Made by a program: the position numbers and the translations under genes
Shown: one piece after another, positions 32,916-35,749 of the stretch
Layout of the letters: every line of letters starts with the position of its first letter
Numbering within the stretch: the first letter of the stretch is position 1
From: Nanobdellota archaeon
GTDB lineage: Archaea; Nanobdellota; Nanobdellia; Pacearchaeales; GW2011-AR1
Length of the DNA: 35,749 bases
Reading direction: 5' to 3'
Assembly: GCA_018817905.1 (NCBI GenBank)
Contig: JAHISS010000068.1
Location: forward strand, 1-35,749
The notes under the pieces: model-generated
Told to the model about the DNA's origin: nothing
What the model saw: only the letters and a program-made list of their open reading frames with translations
Database searches by the model: none

Positions 32916-34154
32916 GTGCCAGATTTCATAACGACTGTTTATTTGGTCTTCATGTTCGTAGCCCTCTACTTTTTTTCTTTCTTTATCATTTTAACTATAA
33001 AAAACAAAGACAAGTTATTTGACTATCCAAAACCACGAAAAGATTTTTTCATCAGCGTTCTAACCCCAGCCTATAACGAAGAAGACACCATCCGAGACAC
33101 TATAGAACACATTATGGAACTAGAATACCCAAAAAACAAAATAGAACTCATCGTTTTAAACGATTGCTCAACAGACAACACTTCTAAGATAATTAAAGAA
33201 TTAATGAAAAAATACAAAAACCTAAAACTGATTGAAAACAAAACAAACCTCGGCAAAGCAAAATCTCTAAACATTGGGATTAAAAAAGCAAGGGGCGAAT
33301 TAATTGCTGTTGTCGACTCTGATAGTTTCCCGAGCAAAAATTCTTTGCAAAAATTAACTGGGTTTTTTTCTGACCCAAAAATGGGCGCTGTCACCTCTTT
33401 TGTCAGAGTAAGAAACAAAGAAAAGAACCGCCTCGCAAAAATCCAGTCAATAGAATACTTAATAATGGGTTGGAGCAGAAAACTTTTAGATTTTATCGAC
33501 TCTGTTTATGTTACAAATGGTCCGCTAAGCGTTTATAGGAAGTCCTACGTGAACAAAGTGGGAGGTTTTGATCCAACCACTGTAACAGAAGATATTGACA
33601 TAACCTGGAACATGATGTATCATGGTTATAAAACCGGGATGTGTTTAGGCGCTGATGTGTCTACAGTTGCGCCATCTTCTTACAAACAATGGTTCAAACA
33701 AAGGATGCGGTGGGGAATGGGCGGATTGCAGGCAATCTCGAAATATAGAAAGATATTTTTCAAAAAAGGAATGTTCGGAGCTTTTGTTCTCCCGTTCGTC
33801 TCATTTAGCATTGTTATGAGCCTATTAACATTTATGTTTTCCATTTATTTGGTGCTCAAATTTTTCGCTACCCGTCTTTTAACGGCAGGATATTCTCTGT
33901 CTACAGATTCTGCGATTTTTAGTCTGCAAGATATTAACTTATATCCTTCTGTGATAATCTTCTTTTTCGTAGTGCTTTTCACACTCTCAACAGCATATGC
34001 ATGGTATGTTCTAAATAAAACAGAATACGAGCAAAACATAAACACAAAAAAATTCTTCAACATACTTTTTTACACTGTTCTTTACCTATCAATTTATCCA
34101 GTAGTTTGGTTCGCTTCAATATATAAATTTGCGAGGAATGATTTGAGATGGTGA
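32916..34154 (+). CDS. Membrane glycosyltransferase, GT2 family
   Basis: 412 residues. An N-terminal membrane helix (about 6-28) is followed by a GT-A domain: VLTPAYNEED (48-57), DSD metal-binding triad (134-136), TED (224-226) and QRMRW (262-266, the QxxRW motif of processive synthases). Three C-terminal membrane helices (about 288-315, 345-370, 385-405) follow. It likely builds a surface polysaccharide or glycan from nucleotide sugars, similar to BcsA/PgaC-type enzymes. The GTG start is supported by GGAGGG about 8 nt upstream, inside the end of scpB. Confidence 0.92.
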   Translation: MPDFITTVYLVFMFVALYFFSFFIILTIKNKDKLFDYPKPRKDFFISVLTPAYNEEDTIRDTIEHIMELEYPKNKIELIVLNDCSTDNTSKIIKELMKKYKNLKLIENKTNLGKAKSLNIGIKKARGELIAVVDSDSFPSKNSLQKLTGFFSDPKMGAVTSFVRVRNKEKNRLAKIQSIEYLIMGWSRKLLDFIDSVYVTNGPLSVYRKSYVNKVGGFDPTTVTEDIDITWNMMYHGYKTGMCLGADVSTVAPSSYKQWFKQRMRWGMGGLQAISKYRKIFFKKGMFGAFVLPFVSFSIVMSLLTFMFSIYLVLKFFATRLLTAGYSLSTDSAIFSLQDINLYPSVIIFFFVVLFTLSTAYAWYVLNKTEYEQNINTKKFFNILFYTVLYLSIYPVVWFASIYKFARNDLRW

Positions 34155-34230
34155 ACTGGGCGCCGTTTATTTTTTCCCAGCCATTCCATTAATTATAGTT
34201 TCAATCGGCTGGATTTTTCAGCAGGTTTCG
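34155..34230. terminator. Convergent terminator region
   Basis: Inverted repeat ccagcc (34177-34182) and ggctgg (34207-34212), with a T-run on both sides (tttatttttt before, atttttc after), between the converging ends of the glycosyltransferase and acyltransferase genes. Archaeal termination mainly uses T-runs, so this is a plausible two-way terminator. Confidence 0.4.
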
Positions 34231-35523
34231 TTAACAATTCTCACATTCAATATCACACTCAAATCTCACAGGCTTAGAGCATTCAACTTCAAAAGAAAAA
34301 TCAACCTCGCCATCCTGGGCTATCTGTCCAAGTTCTTCACTCCACTCTCCGCTGTCTCCATCTAAAGGCAGCAATGGGAAAATGCCGCGTCTGCAGTTCA
34401 TAACAACCTCAACAGCATCAGCTCCTCCAGCATTCGAAACAGAACCCTCAACATAACATCTCCCACTTGCATAACTTGAGTCAAAGTAATCAAAAGACAA
34501 AATCGGAGCAGGAGAAGTCAAAACAGAATCCTGAGCAAAAATTATAGAAAAGACCAAAAACCCAGAATAACCAATCATTATCGCAAAGACAGCAGCCTTT
34601 AACGTTTCAACTTTCTCATTTTTCCTTTTCTTGGATTTTTCCATAGAGAAATAATTTCTCACTCTCCCAGAAAGATAAACAGAAACAAGAGTAACAGTAG
34701 ACAATAAGAACAAACCATTAAACTTGTTCAATGAATAAATCTTCCAGTCGCCAAGGCAGGTCTCAATAAAAGCCTCGTGAAACAAAAACAAGAGCAAAGT
34801 ATTCGCAGCAATGACGCTTAAAATCTTGGAAGACAGAAATTTCCATTTAAAGCTGAAGACCACAAAAAAGATAGCAAACGGAATAACCATCATTGGATCT
34901 ATCAAAACAATCAGAAGAGAAATAAGAAGCGCTTCTACTTTCTTATTATAAGCAAAGGCTATCCCAAAACAAAATTCTCCAATAAAAAACAAAGGAGGAA
35001 AAGAAGCAAGTGTCAAATATTCGCCCCGAACCACACTCATTACCACAAAAACAAAAACAAGAAACCAAAGACTCTTCTTAGTAAACTTATTTAGATAAGG
35101 AAATAAAATATACAACCCAATTAAAGGGGGCAGAAACCATGCAGACCCAATGATGCTATACATTGTTTCGGGAGTAAGAAAATCCAAGAACAAAGCATGC
35201 AGCAGTAAATTCTTAAACAAACTACCCGAATAAACCTGTTTCGAAAACAAAAGGACAAATACAATCAACGCAAAATAATAAAGAGATGCAATTTTTATGT
35301 ATCTCTTAAAGAACCATTTGAATGAAAATTCCTCAAGTCGAGAATAATGCTTGACCAAAACAAAACCGCTGACAATGAAAAAAAGAGACACTCCAACAAA
35401 CCCAATAGGGCGAAGGGAGTTGTTATGAGTGAGAATAAATAACAAATGAAACACGATAACAAGCAAGATAGCCAAAACCCTGATAAGGTCAACAGAAATA
35501 ATCCTCTTCTCTTTCTTCGCCAT
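34231..35523 (-). CDS. Membrane acyltransferase (family 3, OafA-like) with extracellular C-terminal domain
   Basis: About 430 residues from the ATG at 35523. A start at 35538 is less likely since the TATA box (actataaaaac, centre about 35548) would be only 10 nt away from it. The acyltransferase 3 pattern is visible: VDLIRVLAILLVIVFHLL (His in helix 1), IGFVGVSLFFIVSGFVL and IGSAWFLPPLIGLYILFPYL, with about ten membrane helices. It likely O-acylates surface glycans, fitting the glycosyltransferase opposite. After a last helix (about 310-330), about 100 residues follow with a beta-rich, cysteine-containing domain (GRCYVEGSVSNAGGAD onward), as in CARDB-like folds; this tail is unusual for the family. 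Confidence 0.9.
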   Translation of the reverse strand: MAKKEKRIISVDLIRVLAILLVIVFHLLFILTHNNSLRPIGFVGVSLFFIVSGFVLVKHYSRLEEFSFKWFFKRYIKIASLYYFALIVFVLLFSKQVYSGSLFKNLLLHALFLDFLTPETMYSIIGSAWFLPPLIGLYILFPYLNKFTKKSLWFLVFVFVVMSVVRGEYLTLASFPPLFFIGEFCFGIAFAYNKKVEALLISLLIVLIDPMMVIPFAIFFVVFSFKWKFLSSKILSVIAANTLLLFLFHEAFIETCLGDWKIYSLNKFNGLFLLSTVTLVSVYLSGRVRNYFSMEKSKKRKNEKVETLKAAVFAIMIGYSGFLVFSIIFAQDSVLTSPAPILSFDYFDSSYASGRCYVEGSVSNAGGADAVEVVMNCRRGIFPLLPLDGDSGEWSEELGQIAQDGEVDFSFEVECSKPVRFECDIECENC

Positions 35524-35631
35524 GCTTAATTCTGGCATGTAAACTATAAAAACATATTCTTCTTTTTTCTAAGATTAATTTACTTTGACCAGAGACGTAC
35601 CGAGCGAGCGAATTTGGGACAGGATTAAGTT

Positions 35632-35749
35632 CTAAGATTTGTTTTTAAGATCGATTAATTTGTTATGTAATGTGTCGGCTGTGCCGACATATAAAACAGA
35701 TTTCTGAATTACCTTTCCGTCTTTCTTAACTGATTTAGCAACAAACCAA
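35632..35749 (-). CDS. Partial gene at right edge, transposase-like N-terminal segment
   Basis: The minus strand from the edge to a TAG at 35632 is open for 38 codons: WFVAKSVKKDGKVIQKS then VLYVGTADTLHNKLIDLKN. The pattern of a strand, a basic turn and YVGTAD resembles the N-terminal strands of IS1634/IS4-type transposases, and faintly the first 40 residues of the Fic protein here. Here it ends in a stop, so it is either a decayed fragment or a short unrelated protein whose start lies outside the window. The gap 35539-35631 holds nothing recognisable. Confidence 0.35.
   Translation of the reverse strand, partial: WFVAKSVKKDGKVIQKSVLYVGTADTLHNKLIDLKNKS

Noticed and set aside
35668..35686. 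tgtcggc/gccgaca hairpin near the right edge
   Set aside because: Short, and inside the partial reading frame where the codons for VGTAD create it.
1..35749. CRISPR arrays, integrases or complete insertion sequences
   Set aside because: No regularly spaced repeats, cas-like proteins, recombinase motifs or terminal-repeat-bounded transposase genes were found; only a doubtful transposase-like fragment at the right edge.

Overview
The window looks archaeal and most like a DPANN-type genome (Woesearchaeota/Pacearchaeota-like); the exact lineage is inferred. Archaeal evidence seen directly: TFE, pilins with class III signal peptides, a KaiC-like RecA ATPase, a pilus ATPase with TadC-type membrane partners, a class II tRNA-Ser without an encoded CCA, and TATA boxes centred 24-27 nt upstream of many start codons, which implies largely leaderless transcripts. 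DNA is AT-rich and genes are tightly packed.

Layout. 1-3600: the end of a large surface protein (von Willebrand A domain interrupted by a LamG domain, running off the left edge), a pseudopilin-like partner and tRNA-Ser(GGA). 3666-6329: a KaiC-like ATPase, two divergent small winged-helix proteins and an unrecognised 267-aa protein. 6503-12018: a type IV pilus-like locus; a minus-strand operon (membrane/wHTH protein, secretion ATPase, two TadC/GspF-like proteins) diverges from two plus-strand pilin genes. 12052-23884: an exported papain-like protease, a truncated alanyl-tRNA synthetase of the type seen in Patescibacteria, a PemK/MazF-like toxin-antitoxin pair with a frameshifted toxin, an exported subtilase, and two small coiled-coil genes upstream of the subtilase. 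24433-28365: TFE, rhomboid, Fic and SpoIIM-like genes on the plus strand, then a small unknown. 28435-35749: a second papain-like exoprotease, ScpB, a membrane glycosyltransferase, a membrane acyltransferase and a partial gene at the right edge.

The most striking system is a family of three giant exported proteases (two papain-like, one subtilisin-like). Their catalytic domains differ, but they share a nearly identical N-terminal membrane leader and a nearly identical C-terminal cassette (two six-cysteine modules, a linker and an aromatic FWDWLK-type tail). A fourth, vestigial leader with its promoter survives upstream of alaS. This suggests modular assembly of surface proteases by domain swapping, with a shared tail that may serve sorting or anchoring. 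The LamG, GLUG, PEGA and C-type-lectin-like modules, the VWA protein, the pilus genes, rhomboid, glycosyltransferase and acyltransferase all point to a window devoted to the cell surface and contact with other cells.

A second unexplained layer is a dispersed intergenic repeat in about six copies, all on the plus strand. Three of these lie between co-directional genes and carry homologous small ORFs that end at the next gene's start codon. Several regulatory-looking inverted repeats also stand out, notably mutually exclusive hairpins at 12501-12582 and an 11-bp palindrome bracketing the fic TATA box.
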